A stretch of DNA of 34,367 bases, from assembly GCA_002083475.1 (NCBI GenBank), contig LWDI01000097.1, positions 1-34,367 of the forward strand, written 5' to 3'. The notes beneath the pieces were generated by a model that saw nothing but the letters and a program-made list of their open reading frames with translations, searched no databases and was not told where the DNA came from. A program made the translations under genes and the position numbers. Shown piece by piece: positions 16,576 through 23,849 of this stretch; position 1 is the stretch's first letter; each line of letters begins with the position of its first letter. This stretch comes from Proteobacteria bacterium SG_bin5. Lineage in GTDB: Bacteria; Pseudomonadota; Alphaproteobacteria; Sphingomonadales; Sphingomonadaceae.

Positions 16576-17408
16576 GCGGGCGCGCGCCGCCGAAACAGGC
16601 AGTGCTCGATCGGCGCGTCGGGCAGGCGCCGATCGTCGCGCCCGAATTTGACCGCGAAACGCGTGAGCCCGATCACCGGCTCGAACTCGGCCGCCGCCGC
16701 CATGTCCTCGAAGCGAAAATTGGCATGGCGCAGCGCGAACAGGCCGCCCGGCTTCACCGTCGCCGCGAGCCGGTTCATCACCGGCTCGACGCGCGCGAAG
16801 GGCAGGATCCGGGCGCTGCTCACCGCGCCATCATCGAGCGCATGGTGGCGGAACACCGAATTGGCGACCACCAGATCATGGCAAGCCCGCCCCTCGCCGG
16901 CCGCCGAATTGGCGACGACGAAGCGCGTGCGCGCCGCTTCCGCCGCCGGCAACCGCTCGCGACACCGCGCGATCCGCGCGCGGCTGATGTCGATCCCGGT
17001 GATCCGCGCGGTGGGATAGAGCCGACGCAGCGTGAACACTTCGTCGCCGATCGAACCGCCGAACGACAGCAGCGAAAGATCGGCGCGATCGGGCGAATGC
17101 GCCTGGATCGCCCGGAGCAAGCGCGGGTTGCGATCGGCGACGGTCACCCCATCGGGCTGCATCAGCCCGGCGGGTCGCGTCAGCACCAGCCACGCCGTGA
17201 CCGCGCGATCGCCGCCACGCGCCAAGCGCCAAGCGAGCCGCACGGGCATCAGCAGATCGGCCAAGCCTCCGGCGCTCCCCAAGAGCGTCGATCCGATCGT
17301 GTCGGATCGCCACTCTACTCCTCGTTCGTCGCGATTTTCCGAGTTGCCGGGCTTCCACCTGCCTGCAAATCGCTCTGGAACGGTCGAACGGCGGCGGGGC
17401 TTGCCCAC
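16566..17408 (-). CDS. class I SAM-dependent methyltransferase-like protein
   Basis: Up to 280 residues. The start is uncertain: GTG 17408 is the only long option, and internal starts (ATG for MPVRLAW, residue 54) lack clear ribosome sites. The glycine loop LSLLSFGGSIGDE (motif I) is followed by ARITGIDISRARIARCRERL (the acidic residue after beta-2 and helix) and VKPGGLFALRHANFRFEDM, typical of a Rossmann methyltransferase. The acceptor is unknown. It lies 57 bases downstream of rplS on the same strand and may be read through from trmD-rplS. Its end overlaps the convergent serine-hydrolase gene by 10 bases. Confidence 0.72.
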   Translation of the reverse strand: MGKPRRRSTVPERFAGRWKPGNSENRDERGVEWRSDTIGSTLLGSAGGLADLLMPVRLAWRLARGGDRAVTAWLVLTRPAGLMQPDGVTVADRNPRLLRAIQAHSPDRADLSLLSFGGSIGDEVFTLRRLYPTARITGIDISRARIARCRERLPAAEAARTRFVVANSAAGEGRACHDLVVANSVFRHHALDDGAVSSARILPFARVEPVMNRLAATVKPGGLFALRHANFRFEDMAAAAEFEPVIGLTRFAVKFGRDDRRLPDAPIEHCLFRRRAPAQG

Positions 17409-17464
17409 CGGCGCGCGAGGCGCCCCGCGGGTCGGGCCGCGCGCCGCCTACCGCCCCGAACGGC

Positions 17465-17836
17465 TCATTCGCCGCGCGTATCGCGACGCTCGGCGATGCG
17501 CGCCGACTTGCCGCGGCGGCCGCGCAGATAATAGAGCTTGGCGCGGCGCACGACGCCCCGGCGCACCACCTCGATCGAATCGATGTTCGGCGAATAAAGC
17601 GGGAAGACGCGCTCGACGCCTTCGCCGAACGAAATCTTGCGCACGGTGAAATTGCTGCCCATGCCCTTGTTCGAGCGGGCGATGCAGACGCCTTCATAGG
17701 CCTGGACGCGGGTGCGCTCGCCCTCGACCACTTTCACGCCCACGCGCAGCGTGTCGCCGGGGCGGAATTCGGGGATTTTGCGCGCCGCCGTCAGCTTGGC
17801 GATCTGTTCGGCTTCGATCTGCTGGATCAGATTCAT
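17465..17836 (-). CDS. rplS: 50S ribosomal protein L19
   Basis: 123 residues of normal length and start (MNLIQQIEAEQIAKL). Conserved blocks are FRPGDTLRVGVKVVEGERTRVQ, YEGVCIARSNKGMGSNFTVRK and GEGVERVFPLYSPNIDSIEV followed by RAKLYYLRGRRGKSARI. It overlaps trmD by four bases (ATGA), as is usual for the trmD-rplS unit. Confidence 0.97.
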   Translation of the reverse strand: MNLIQQIEAEQIAKLTAARKIPEFRPGDTLRVGVKVVEGERTRVQAYEGVCIARSNKGMGSNFTVRKISFGEGVERVFPLYSPNIDSIEVVRRGVVRRAKLYYLRGRRGKSARIAERRDTRGE

Positions 17837-18567
17837 CGTTCGTCTTCCTCATGTCGCCGCGCGCCAGAGGGCGACCCGACCCGAGCGCCCTCATGGCGCT
17901 CCCAAAGGTCCGGCCGCCTTAGCCGTGTATCGGCCGCCGCCTGGGCATGGCGCCAGGCGGCGATCCTCGCATGATCCCCCGATCGCAGCACTTCGGGGAT
18001 CGTGCGCCCTTCCCATTCGACGGGGCGGGTATAATGCGGATATTCGAGCAGCCCCGTCTCGAAGCTCTCGTCATCCCCGCTGGAAGGCGCGCCCATTACG
18101 CCCGGAAGCAAGCGAATGCAAGCGTCGAGCAGCACCAGCGCGCCCATCTCCCCGCCCGAGAGGATATAGTCGCCGATCGAGATTTGCTCGATGGCGCGCG
18201 CCTCGAACAGCCGCTCGTCGAACCCCTCGAACCGCCCACAGAGCAGGACCACGCCCGGCCCGCGCGCCAGGTCGCGCACGCGCGCCTGGGTGAGCGGGCT
18301 CCCTCGCGGCGTGAGCGCGATCGCCGGTCGCGCGTCCGCCACGCTGTCATAGGCGGCGGCGAGCACATCGGCGCGCAGCACCATCCCCGCCCCGCCCCCC
18401 GCCGGCGTATCGTCGACGCTGCGATGCTTGTCGGTCGCGAAGTCGCGGATTTGCACGGTTTCGAGCGACCAGCGCCCCTCGGCGAGCGCGCGCCCGGCGA
18501 GCGACACGCCGAGCGGGCCGGGGAACATCTCGGGATAGAGGGTGAGGACGGTCGCGGCGAAGGTCAT
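17833..18567 (-). CDS. trmD: tRNA (guanine-37-N1)-methyltransferase
   Basis: 244 residues. TrmD adds the m1G37 methyl group with SAM. Visible are the N-terminal TLYPEMFPGPLG, the DDTPAGGGAGMVLRADV loop, the knot region CGRFEGFDERLFE, ISIGDYILSGGEMGALVLLDACIRLLPGV and the catalytic-face ESFETGLLEYPHYTRP. All of the trefoil-knot SAM site is intact. The start ATG 18567 is normal. The gene overlaps rplS, but is separated from rimM by about 2.4 kb of unrelated genes. Confidence 0.97.
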   Translation of the reverse strand: MTFAATVLTLYPEMFPGPLGVSLAGRALAEGRWSLETVQIRDFATDKHRSVDDTPAGGGAGMVLRADVLAAAYDSVADARPAIALTPRGSPLTQARVRDLARGPGVVLLCGRFEGFDERLFEARAIEQISIGDYILSGGEMGALVLLDACIRLLPGVMGAPSSGDDESFETGLLEYPHYTRPVEWEGRTIPEVLRSGDHARIAAWRHAQAAADTRLRRPDLWERHEGARVGSPSGARRHEEDER

Positions 18568-18664
18568 GGGCGAGGCCCACCGCGCATGGGGCGTGCCGGC
18601 CGGGGTCGACCGAGGGTAAGCAGTGGCGGTGTCGGATTGATGATCATCTGAAGAAGCGGCTCCA

Positions 18665-19042
18665 TCACACCGTCCAATTTTCCACCGTCAGCCCCGGCAC
18701 ATCGGCGAAATCGGCCTCGTTGCTGGTCACGATCGCCGCCCCCAGGCTCAGCGCATGCGCCGCCAACAAGCGATCGAAGCGCGCGCGCTTGAAGGGGAGG
18801 CGGGCATAGGCGCGCGCGGCGGCCGCGTCGAACGGAACGAGCGGGATCGCCGCCACGAACGCCTCGAGCACGTCGGCCGGGGGTGGCTTGCCGAGTTCGG
18901 AGCCCAGCGCGATTTCCGCGAAGCTAACCGCCGAAATCGCGATTTCGCCCGGTTCGCACGCCGAAAGCCGAACGCCGAGCGCCGGAAACCGCGCCGTCAT
19001 GGCATAGACGGCGCAGTCCGTGTCGATCAGAAAACGGATCAC
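18665..19042 (-). CDS. vapC: PIN-domain ribonuclease toxin, VapC-like
   Basis: 125 residues from GTG 19042. PIN residues are D7 (FLIDTDCAVY), E43 (SFAEIALGSEL), D90 (RARFDRLLAAHAL) and D111 (TSNEADFADVPG). The overall pattern is a VapC/FitB-type RNase with all acidic residues present. The start overlaps the antitoxin stop (GTGA) by four bases. The pair is inserted between rimM and trmD. The target RNA is not predictable. Confidence 0.9.
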   Translation of the reverse strand: MIRFLIDTDCAVYAMTARFPALGVRLSACEPGEIAISAVSFAEIALGSELGKPPPADVLEAFVAAIPLVPFDAAAARAYARLPFKRARFDRLLAAHALSLGAAIVTSNEADFADVPGLTVENWTV

Positions 19043-19332
19043 TCAGGCGACTGGCGCCGCTTGGCGGCGGCCTGGCGCTGGGCGATCGTGCTGGGCCGAT
19101 CCTCGAAATCCTCGCGCGGCGGCACGTTCAGCCCGGGCGCTTTTCCCCAGAAACCGCTGATGTCGAGCTTGCGAGGCGGCGCCGCGACGGGTTCGAGCCT
19201 GAAAGTCATCGCCGCCTCCTTGACCATCCGCACCTCGGTGCCTTCGGGAATGCCCATGGCCTTGGGCAACCGGAGCGCGACCGAATTGCCCGACTTGAAC
19301 GTCTTGCCGTGATATTCGTCGATCATCGCCAT
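19039..19332 (-). CDS. vapB: VapB-type AbrB/SpoVT-fold antitoxin
   Basis: 97 residues; ATG 19326 (two codons in) has better spacing from GGGGA than ATG 19332. The N-terminal KTFKSGNSVALRLPKAMGIPEGTEVRMVKE is the swapped-hairpin AbrB DNA-binding fold. The tail (SGFWGKAPGLNVPPREDFEDRPS) is the flexible toxin-binding part, with the W and R/D pattern typical of VapB. It precedes and overlaps vapC. An inverted repeat just upstream is the likely autoregulatory operator. Confidence 0.88.
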   Translation of the reverse strand: MAMIDEYHGKTFKSGNSVALRLPKAMGIPEGTEVRMVKEAAMTFRLEPVAAPPRKLDISGFWGKAPGLNVPPREDFEDRPSTIAQRQAAAKRRQSPE

Positions 19333-19339
19333 TCCCCGG

Positions 19340-19356
19340 ATATACTGCTTGTATAT
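19340..19356 (-). promoter_or_regulatory. inverted repeat, putative VapB(C) operator
   Basis: Perfect ATATAC-tgctt-GTATAT inverted repeat in a strikingly AT-rich patch, 8 bases upstream of the first vapB start codon. VapBC complexes repress their own promoter through such repeats (family knowledge). It also contains TATA-like hexamers that could be the -10 element. Confidence 0.6.
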
Positions 19357-19374
19357 ACATCCAGCGCCGCCGCG

Positions 19375-20202
19375 TCAACTCCCGCCGCAGCCGCCGCACC
19401 CCCCGCCGCCGCAGCCACTACCGCCGCCATCGGCGCTCGATCCGACGTCGCCACCACCATCGCCACTGCCTTGCACCCGCAGCGCGTGATAAGCGCCGAA
19501 CGCCGAGGCGGTGAGCACGCCCGTGCCGAACAGCGCGACCGCGAGCGGCATCTCCTCCTCGCGCGGCGCGCGCCGCAGTCGCGCGGCCTCATCGCGCTTG
19601 CGCCGCAGCAGGTCGAGCGCGGCGCGGGTTCGCCGGTCGACGCTGGCGAAGCGCACCACCAGCGCGAAGACCGTGAGCACGAGGAACAGGGTCAGAAACC
19701 CTACCGGCTTGTCGCGCAGGCGCCCGATCTCCCACTTCGTCGCGCCGATCGCGAACAGCAGCAGCCAGGGCGTCGTCGCCAGGAAGCGGAGCTGCCAGCT
19801 CGTCGCGCGGTCGATCAGCAGCCCCGCCTCGACCAGCCGCGCCTCGACGCCCGCCGCCTGGCGCGTGAGCGTCGCGCTCACCTTGTGCCAGGGCGCGGGG
19901 GTATCGAGCAGCAGCACCGCGCGATCGGGCACGCCCCGCCCCACCGCGCGCGCGAGGATGCGGACCTTGCCGCCGGCCTCCAGCGCGACGTCGCGCGCGG
20001 CGAGCAGCCGCGTCATCACCGCGTCGACATAGCGCCCCGCCCCGCCCGCGAGATAAGCGAGTGCCTCGGCATCGGCGTGGCGCGGCGCGCGTCCCTCGGG
20101 CCGCAGCCAGCGCGGGATCGCGAGGCCCGCGATCAAAGCCGCCACGAACAGCCCCGCGTAAAGCATCAGGAACGGACCGCCCGTCAGGTCGAAAATGCCC
20201 AT
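19375..20202 (-). CDS. TIGR04222-domain membrane protein, Gly/Cys-rich tail
   Basis: 275 residues from ATG 20202 (MGIFDLTGGPFLMLYAGLFVAALIAG), chosen because it opens the first membrane segment; the frame is open 50 codons further. Two central segments (WLLLFAIGATK and PVGFLTLFLVLTVFALVV) and one near the C terminus (LAVALFGTGVLTASAFGAYHAL) are hydrophobic. The protein ends in a Gly/Cys-rich tail (GGGSGCGGGGCGGCGGS), which is characteristic of the family. The function is unknown. Its start lies 19 bases inside the upstream gene, so the two are coupled. Family members often neighbour DUF1399-like 'glycine-rich' proteins, as here. Confidence 0.83.
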   Translation of the reverse strand: MGIFDLTGGPFLMLYAGLFVAALIAGLAIPRWLRPEGRAPRHADAEALAYLAGGAGRYVDAVMTRLLAARDVALEAGGKVRILARAVGRGVPDRAVLLLDTPAPWHKVSATLTRQAAGVEARLVEAGLLIDRATSWQLRFLATTPWLLLFAIGATKWEIGRLRDKPVGFLTLFLVLTVFALVVRFASVDRRTRAALDLLRRKRDEAARLRRAPREEEMPLAVALFGTGVLTASAFGAYHALRVQGSGDGGGDVGSSADGGGSGCGGGGCGGCGGS

Positions 20203-20771
20203 ATGTCCCTCCACCGCCACCAAATGAGGCCCGCCGCCGCCAGCAAGACCAGGGCAAGGCGCACCCGCCAGCGCGGCACGATCATCGCCTGGCGCGGATG
20301 CACGCGGCGCGCGCGCGGATCGAGCAGCAGCCGGCGCCGCGCGCTCGGCCAAATGTCATAGGGCGGCAGCGTGCCGAAGGCGGCCTCATAGGCCGCGAGC
20401 GTATCGGCATATTGGCGGAAGAAGCGGTGGCGCTCGTCGCTCCCGCCCGCGGTCGGCCCATGATGGAGCGGCCGCCCGAGGATTTGGGGGCAGAAACGCT
20501 CCCAATAATCGCGCGTGTAGGTCAGGTGCAGATGCCAAGCCTGATCGACCGCATCGGACGGGGTGAGTTCATGCCCACTGGTGACGGCGAGGAAGCAGAA
20601 GCGCTTATATTCCTCGATCACGCGCGCGGCGAAGGCGGGGCGCCAGCCATTCTCGCGCGCGAGCCGGGCGGCGAAGCTCAGCGCCGCGTCGTCCGGGCCG
20701 ATCTGGTAATTCTGGAGCGCGCGCCACACCGGGTGGTCGAGAGGAGCAGACCGGGAGGCGGCCGCGGGCAT
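20184..20771 (-). CDS. DUF1399/glycine-rich-domain-like protein with C-terminal membrane segment
   Basis: 195 residues. The HLHLTYTRDYWERFCP block with AVDQAWHLHL resembles the DUF1399 / 'glycine-rich domain-containing protein' family, with the HAxE-like His-rich pocket. The C terminus has one membrane segment (RLALVLLAAAGLIWWRW), so the His-rich part would be cytoplasmic or extra-cytoplasmic depending on orientation. No signal peptide. The ATG at 20771 lies at the expected transcription start of a -35/-10 promoter, giving a leaderless or near-leaderless mRNA. It is paired with the TIGR04222 gene; their shared function is not known. Confidence 0.72.
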   Translation of the reverse strand: MPAAASRSAPLDHPVWRALQNYQIGPDDAALSFAARLARENGWRPAFAARVIEEYKRFCFLAVTSGHELTPSDAVDQAWHLHLTYTRDYWERFCPQILGRPLHHGPTAGGSDERHRFFRQYADTLAAYEAAFGTLPPYDIWPSARRRLLLDPRARRVHPRQAMIVPRWRVRLALVLLAAAGLIWWRWRDIWAFST

Positions 20772-20776
20772 ATATT

Positions 20777-20806
20777 CCTACTAGATGAGTAGGAGATGAT
20801 TGTCAA
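20777..20806 (-). promoter_or_regulatory. promoter with palindromic operator for the DUF1399-like/TIGR04222 pair
   Basis: On the minus strand TTGACA (20806-20801) is a perfect -35; 17 bases later TAGTAG (20783-20778) is a modest -10. The start codon ATG at 20771 follows the -10 by six bases. CCTACT-catct-AGTAGG (20777-20793) is a perfect 6-bp inverted repeat straddling the spacer and -10, the right place for a repressor. The region is AT-rich relative to its surroundings. Confidence 0.55.
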
Positions 20807-20814
20807 GGGCTGCC

Positions 20815-20959
20815 AAATCCTCCCCGTTTACGGGGAGGGGGACCATCGCGCAGCGATGGTGGAGGGGGTGGACGGTGAAGCGCTGGCTCGCCTGAGAGGC
20901 CGACCCCCTCCACCATTGGCTTCGCCAACGGTCCCCCTCCCCGTGAACGGGGAGGATTT
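20815..20959. repeat. composite inverted repeat, AATCCTCCCC family; likely bidirectional terminator
   Basis: AAATCCTCCCC at the left mirrors GGGGAGGATTT at the right. Each outer arm is itself a hairpin (CTCCCC-gttta/gtgaa-GGGGAG), and inner hairpins (ACCATCGC...GCGATGGT and ACCATTGGC...GCCAACGGT) flank a CCCCCTCCACCAT core. The outward-facing hairpins are followed by T-runs. A second copy is at 28368-28515. It separates rimM from the next promoter. Confidence 0.8.
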
Positions 20960-20972
20960 TTGAGGACGATCG

Positions 20973-21431
20973 TCAACCCTCGGCGAACGCCTCGGCGATC
21001 ACCAGCCGTGCCGCGTCCCAGGCGGGCACCGCCTCGGGCCGCATCGGCACCATGAAGCGCCCGCCCTCGGCGCGTTCGATCTCGATCACGTCGCCCGCGC
21101 CGAAATTCTCGACCGCGACCACGCGCCCGATCGCGACGCCCGCTTCGGTTTCGACCGGCAGTCCGATCAGATCGGCGTGATAATATTCGCCCTCGGCGAG
21201 CGGCGGCAGCGCGTCGCGCGGCACCGTGAGTTCGGTGCCGCGCAGCGCCTCGGCGGCAGTGCGATCGCGCGCCTCGGCGAAGCGCGCGATCGCACCATTG
21301 GGTCCGTCGCGCAGCGCGAGCAACGTCAGCGCGCCATCGTTGAAGCTGCGATAGGCGCCCAGATCATCGGTGAAGCATTTCAGCCGCACGTCGCCCGTCA
21401 ACCCGTGCGCGCCGATGATCGCGGCGAGCAC
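20973..21431 (-). CDS. rimM: 16S rRNA processing protein RimM
   Basis: 152 residues. I chose GTG 21431 because it starts exactly at the canonical RimM beginning (VLAAIIGAHGLTGDVRLKCF). The frame is open 43 codons upstream, but that Pro/Ser-rich stretch is a shadow of the small ORF at 21451. The N-terminal RimM barrel ends around GTELTVPRDALPPLAEGEYYHADLIGL; the PRC-barrel half includes GVAIGRVVAVENFGAGDVIEIE. It binds S19 and helps 30S assembly. Length is slightly short but normal. No good ribosome site precedes the GTG, so coupling to the upstream small ORF is likely. Confidence 0.9.
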   Translation of the reverse strand: MLAAIIGAHGLTGDVRLKCFTDDLGAYRSFNDGALTLLALRDGPNGAIARFAEARDRTAAEALRGTELTVPRDALPPLAEGEYYHADLIGLPVETEAGVAIGRVVAVENFGAGDVIEIERAEGGRFMVPMRPEAVPAWDAARLVIAEAFAEG

Positions 21432-21450
21432 GATCGGGCGCGCGCCCGGC

Positions 21451-21606
21451 TCAGCCCTGGGGGGAGCCGGGTTCGGGTTCGGGCTCGGCGTCGTCGCCTT
21501 CGGCGGGCTGCTCGGTCGAGACGCCGGTCGGGTTGATCTCGGTTTGGCCGGGCGCGTCACGCTCGGTTTCCGAATGCTGCTGCGCTTGCTTGGGGTCGGT
21601 CGACAT
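21451..21606 (-). CDS. small acidic Pro/Glu-rich protein between rpsP and rimM
   Basis: 51 residues from ATG 21606, six bases after GAGGAG; an adjacent ATG at 21609 is also possible. Sequence features: MSTDPKQAQQHSETERD, then a low-complexity acidic EPEPEPGSPQG end. No signal, membrane segment or Cys. Most third codon positions are G or C (only a few A), as expected for real coding sequence here, whereas the competing RimM extension in the other frame reads as Pro/Ser noise. It ends 19 bases before the rimM GTG. Unknown function. I do not recognise a family. Confidence 0.62.
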   Translation of the reverse strand: MSTDPKQAQQHSETERDAPGQTEINPTGVSTEQPAEGDDAEPEPEPGSPQG

Positions 21607-21657
21607 CATGCGCTCCTCGCGGTTCATGAGGGGAACGCATGATGATCGTCAATCGCC

Positions 21658-22044
21658 TCACGCCTCGGCGGCTTCCTCGGCGGGCGCATTGGCCGCTTCC
21701 TGCGCGGCGGCGAGCTTGGCCGCGCGCTCCTCGGCGCGTTCCTTGGCCTTTTCGCCCGGCTCGGCCTTCTTCGGATTGTTGCGCGGCGTCCGCTCCTTGA
21801 GCCCGGCGGCGTCGAGGAAGCGCGCGACGCGGTCGGTCGGCTGCGCGCCCATCTTCAGCCAATGCGCGGCGCGCTCGGCCTCCAGCTTCACCCGCTCGGG
21901 GCTGTCCTTGGCGAGCAGCGGGTTGAAGCTGCCGATCTTCTCGATGAAACGGCCATCGCGCGGCGCGCGCGCGTCGGCCACGACGATCCGGTAATAAGGG
22001 CGCTTCTTCGAACCGCCGCGCGACAAACGAATGCTCAGTGCCAT
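21658..22044 (-). CDS. rpsP: 30S ribosomal protein S16
   Basis: 128 residues. The canonical core MALSIRLSRGGSKKRPYYRIVVADARAPRDGRFIEKIGSFNP to VARFLDAAG is intact. A C-terminal extension of about 45 residues, rich in Ala, Glu and Lys (KAKERAEERAAKLAAAQEAANAPAEEAAEA), is longer than the E. coli protein; such tails are common in alphaproteobacteria. It follows ffh across a repeat and precedes the small ORF and rimM on the same strand. Confidence 0.97.
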   Translation of the reverse strand: MALSIRLSRGGSKKRPYYRIVVADARAPRDGRFIEKIGSFNPLLAKDSPERVKLEAERAAHWLKMGAQPTDRVARFLDAAGLKERTPRNNPKKAEPGEKAKERAEERAAKLAAAQEAANAPAEEAAEA

Positions 22045-22080
22045 GTAACTTCCTTCAGTCTTGGTCCGTTGATCTCGAAA

Positions 22081-22149
22081 TCGTCACCCCGGCAAAAGCC
22101 GGGGTCTTTCCGCTATTGGCCGGAAGGCCCGGCTTCCGGCGGGGCGACG
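22081..22149. repeat. intergenic palindromic repeat, GTCACCCC family
   Basis: TCGTCACCCCGGCAAAAGCC is mirrored by GGCTTCCGGCGGGGCGACG with an inner GGCCGGAAGGCC palindrome. Sits between ffh and rpsP. A hairpin here may reduce read-through between the two genes. Confidence 0.72.
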
Positions 22150-22165
22150 TGCTGGAATGGAGCCG

Positions 22166-23644
22166 TCATTTCTTCTTGGTCTTCACGAAATTCTGAAAGC
22201 CCGGCGGCATCTTTGGCATGCCGGGCAAGCCAGGCAGGCCATCGGCCTTGCCCATCATCTCGCCCAGGTCCGGCCCGCCCAGCGCATTGCCCAGGCCACC
22301 CATGCCGCCTTTGCCGAGCATGGCCATCATGCCCTTCATGCCGCCCATTTTCTTCAGCCGCTTCATCGCGGTCGCCATGTCCTGGTGCATCTTGAGCAGC
22401 TTGTTCACGTCCTGCACGGTCGTGCCGCTGCCCTTGGCGACGCGGATCTTGCGCTTGGCGTTGAGCAATTCGGGCTTGGCGCGCTCCTTGGGCGTCATCG
22501 AGCCGATCATCGCTTCCATCCGCACCAAAATGCGCTCGTCGACCGCGCCCGCCGCCATCGCGGCTTGCGCCTTCTTCATCCCCGGGATCATGCCCGCGAG
22601 CGCGCCCAGTCCGCCCATCTTGCGCATCTGCTGGAGCTGGCCCTTCAGATCGTTCATGTCGAACTCGCCCTTGGCGAGCCGCTTGGCCATGCGCTCGGCA
22701 TCTTCCTGCTCGATCGCCTCGGCGGCCTTTTCGACCAGGCTGACGACGTCGCCCATCCCCAGAATGCGCCCGGCGACGCGCCCGGGATGGAAGGTTTCGA
22801 GCCCGTCCATCTTCTCGCCGGTGCCGGCGAATTTGATCGGCTTGCCGGTGACCGCGCGCATCGAGAGCGCGGCGCCCCCGCGCGCGTCGCCGTCCATCCG
22901 GGTGAGCACCACGCCGGTCAGCGGCACTTGCGAACTGAAATTCTGCGCGACGTTGACCGCGTCTTGCCCCGTCAGCGCGTCGACCACGAGCAGGATTTCG
23001 TTCGGCCGGGCGATGTCGGCGATCGCCTTCATCTCGTCCATCAGGCCCTGGTCGACGTGAAGGCGCCCGGCGGTATCGAGCAGCAGCACGTCATAGCCCT
23101 GGAGCTTCGCCGCTTGCAGCGCGCGCCGCGCGATATCGACCGGCGGCTGGCCCGGCACGATCGGCAGCGTTGCGACTTCGACCTGCTTACCCAGCGTCGC
23201 CAATTGCTCCTGCGCGGCGGGCCGGTTGACGTCCAAGGACGCCATCAGCACCTTCTTGCGCTCGCGCCCCGCCAGCCGCTTGGCGAGTTTTGCCGTGGTC
23301 GTCGTCTTGCCCGAGCCTTGCAGGCCCACCAGCATCACGATCGCCGGCGGGGTGACGTCGATCTCGAGCCCTGCCTCGCCGCCGCCGAGCATTTCGGTCA
23401 GCGCGTCGTTGACGATCTTGACGACCTGCTGCCCCGGCGTGACCGAGCGCAGCACTTGCTGGCCGACGGCTTGCTCGGTCACCTTCTCGACGAAATCGCG
23501 CGCGACCGGCAGCGCGACATCGGCCTCGAGCAGCGCGATCCGCACCTCGCGCATCGCCGCGCGCACGTCCGCCTCGGTCAGCGCGCCGCGCCCCCGAAGC
23601 CGATCGAACACGCCGCCAAGGCGATCGCTGAGACTTTCGAACAT
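22166..23644 (-). CDS. ffh: signal recognition particle protein Ffh
   Basis: 492 residues from ATG 23644, with AGGAG seven bases upstream; the frame adds 45 spurious residues. N domain helices (MFESLSDRLGGVFDRLRGRGAL) precede the GTPase: G1 GLQGSGKTTTTAKLAKRL, G3 DTAGRL and the TRMDGDARGG loop (G4-like). The C-terminal M domain is Met-rich (MRKMGGLGALAGMIPGMKKAQ, then AMKRLKKMGGMKGMMAMLG) for signal-peptide and 4.5S RNA binding. The partner receptor ftsY is about 3 kb away on the other strand. Confidence 0.97.
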   Translation of the reverse strand: MFESLSDRLGGVFDRLRGRGALTEADVRAAMREVRIALLEADVALPVARDFVEKVTEQAVGQQVLRSVTPGQQVVKIVNDALTEMLGGGEAGLEIDVTPPAIVMLVGLQGSGKTTTTAKLAKRLAGRERKKVLMASLDVNRPAAQEQLATLGKQVEVATLPIVPGQPPVDIARRALQAAKLQGYDVLLLDTAGRLHVDQGLMDEMKAIADIARPNEILLVVDALTGQDAVNVAQNFSSQVPLTGVVLTRMDGDARGGAALSMRAVTGKPIKFAGTGEKMDGLETFHPGRVAGRILGMGDVVSLVEKAAEAIEQEDAERMAKRLAKGEFDMNDLKGQLQQMRKMGGLGALAGMIPGMKKAQAAMAAGAVDERILVRMEAMIGSMTPKERAKPELLNAKRKIRVAKGSGTTVQDVNKLLKMHQDMATAMKRLKKMGGMKGMMAMLGKGGMGGLGNALGGPDLGEMMGKADGLPGLPGMPKMPPGFQNFVKTKKK

Positions 23645-23788
23645 AGTCACTCCTGCCGAGCCGAACCGGCGCGAAACGCAAGAAACGCCGGCGGACGAAA
23701 CCTCGTCGGCCAGCGTGCAAGCGTTCCCTTCGGAAACGGTCGAGCGCTGGCGCCTAGTCGAAACGCCCGGGCTTGGCAAGGGGTGCTC

Positions 23789-23804
23789 TTAACCCGGCAT
23801 TGAC
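23789..23804 (+). promoter_or_regulatory. CtrA-like box upstream of the GGDEF-EAL gene
   Basis: TTAA-CCCGGCA-TTGAC: one mismatch from TTAA-N7-TTAAC. It lies about 50 bases before the start codon. The TTGACG part could instead be a -35 hexamer, so the assignment is tentative. Confidence 0.35.
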
Positions 23805-23849
23805 GGGCGCTGTGGCATCACGGCCGGAACGAGGGTGTAACGCGACCGC

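Noticed and set aside
21432..21560. In-frame N-terminal extension of RimM from GTG 21560
   Set aside because: The 43 extra residues are Pro/Ser/Arg-rich and coincide with the small ORF in another frame; RimM homologues begin near VLAAIIGAHG.
22157..23803. 548-residue open frame antisense to ffh
   Set aside because: Shadow of Ffh, composed of His/Leu/Arg-rich sequence without motifs. Ffh has all its G motifs.
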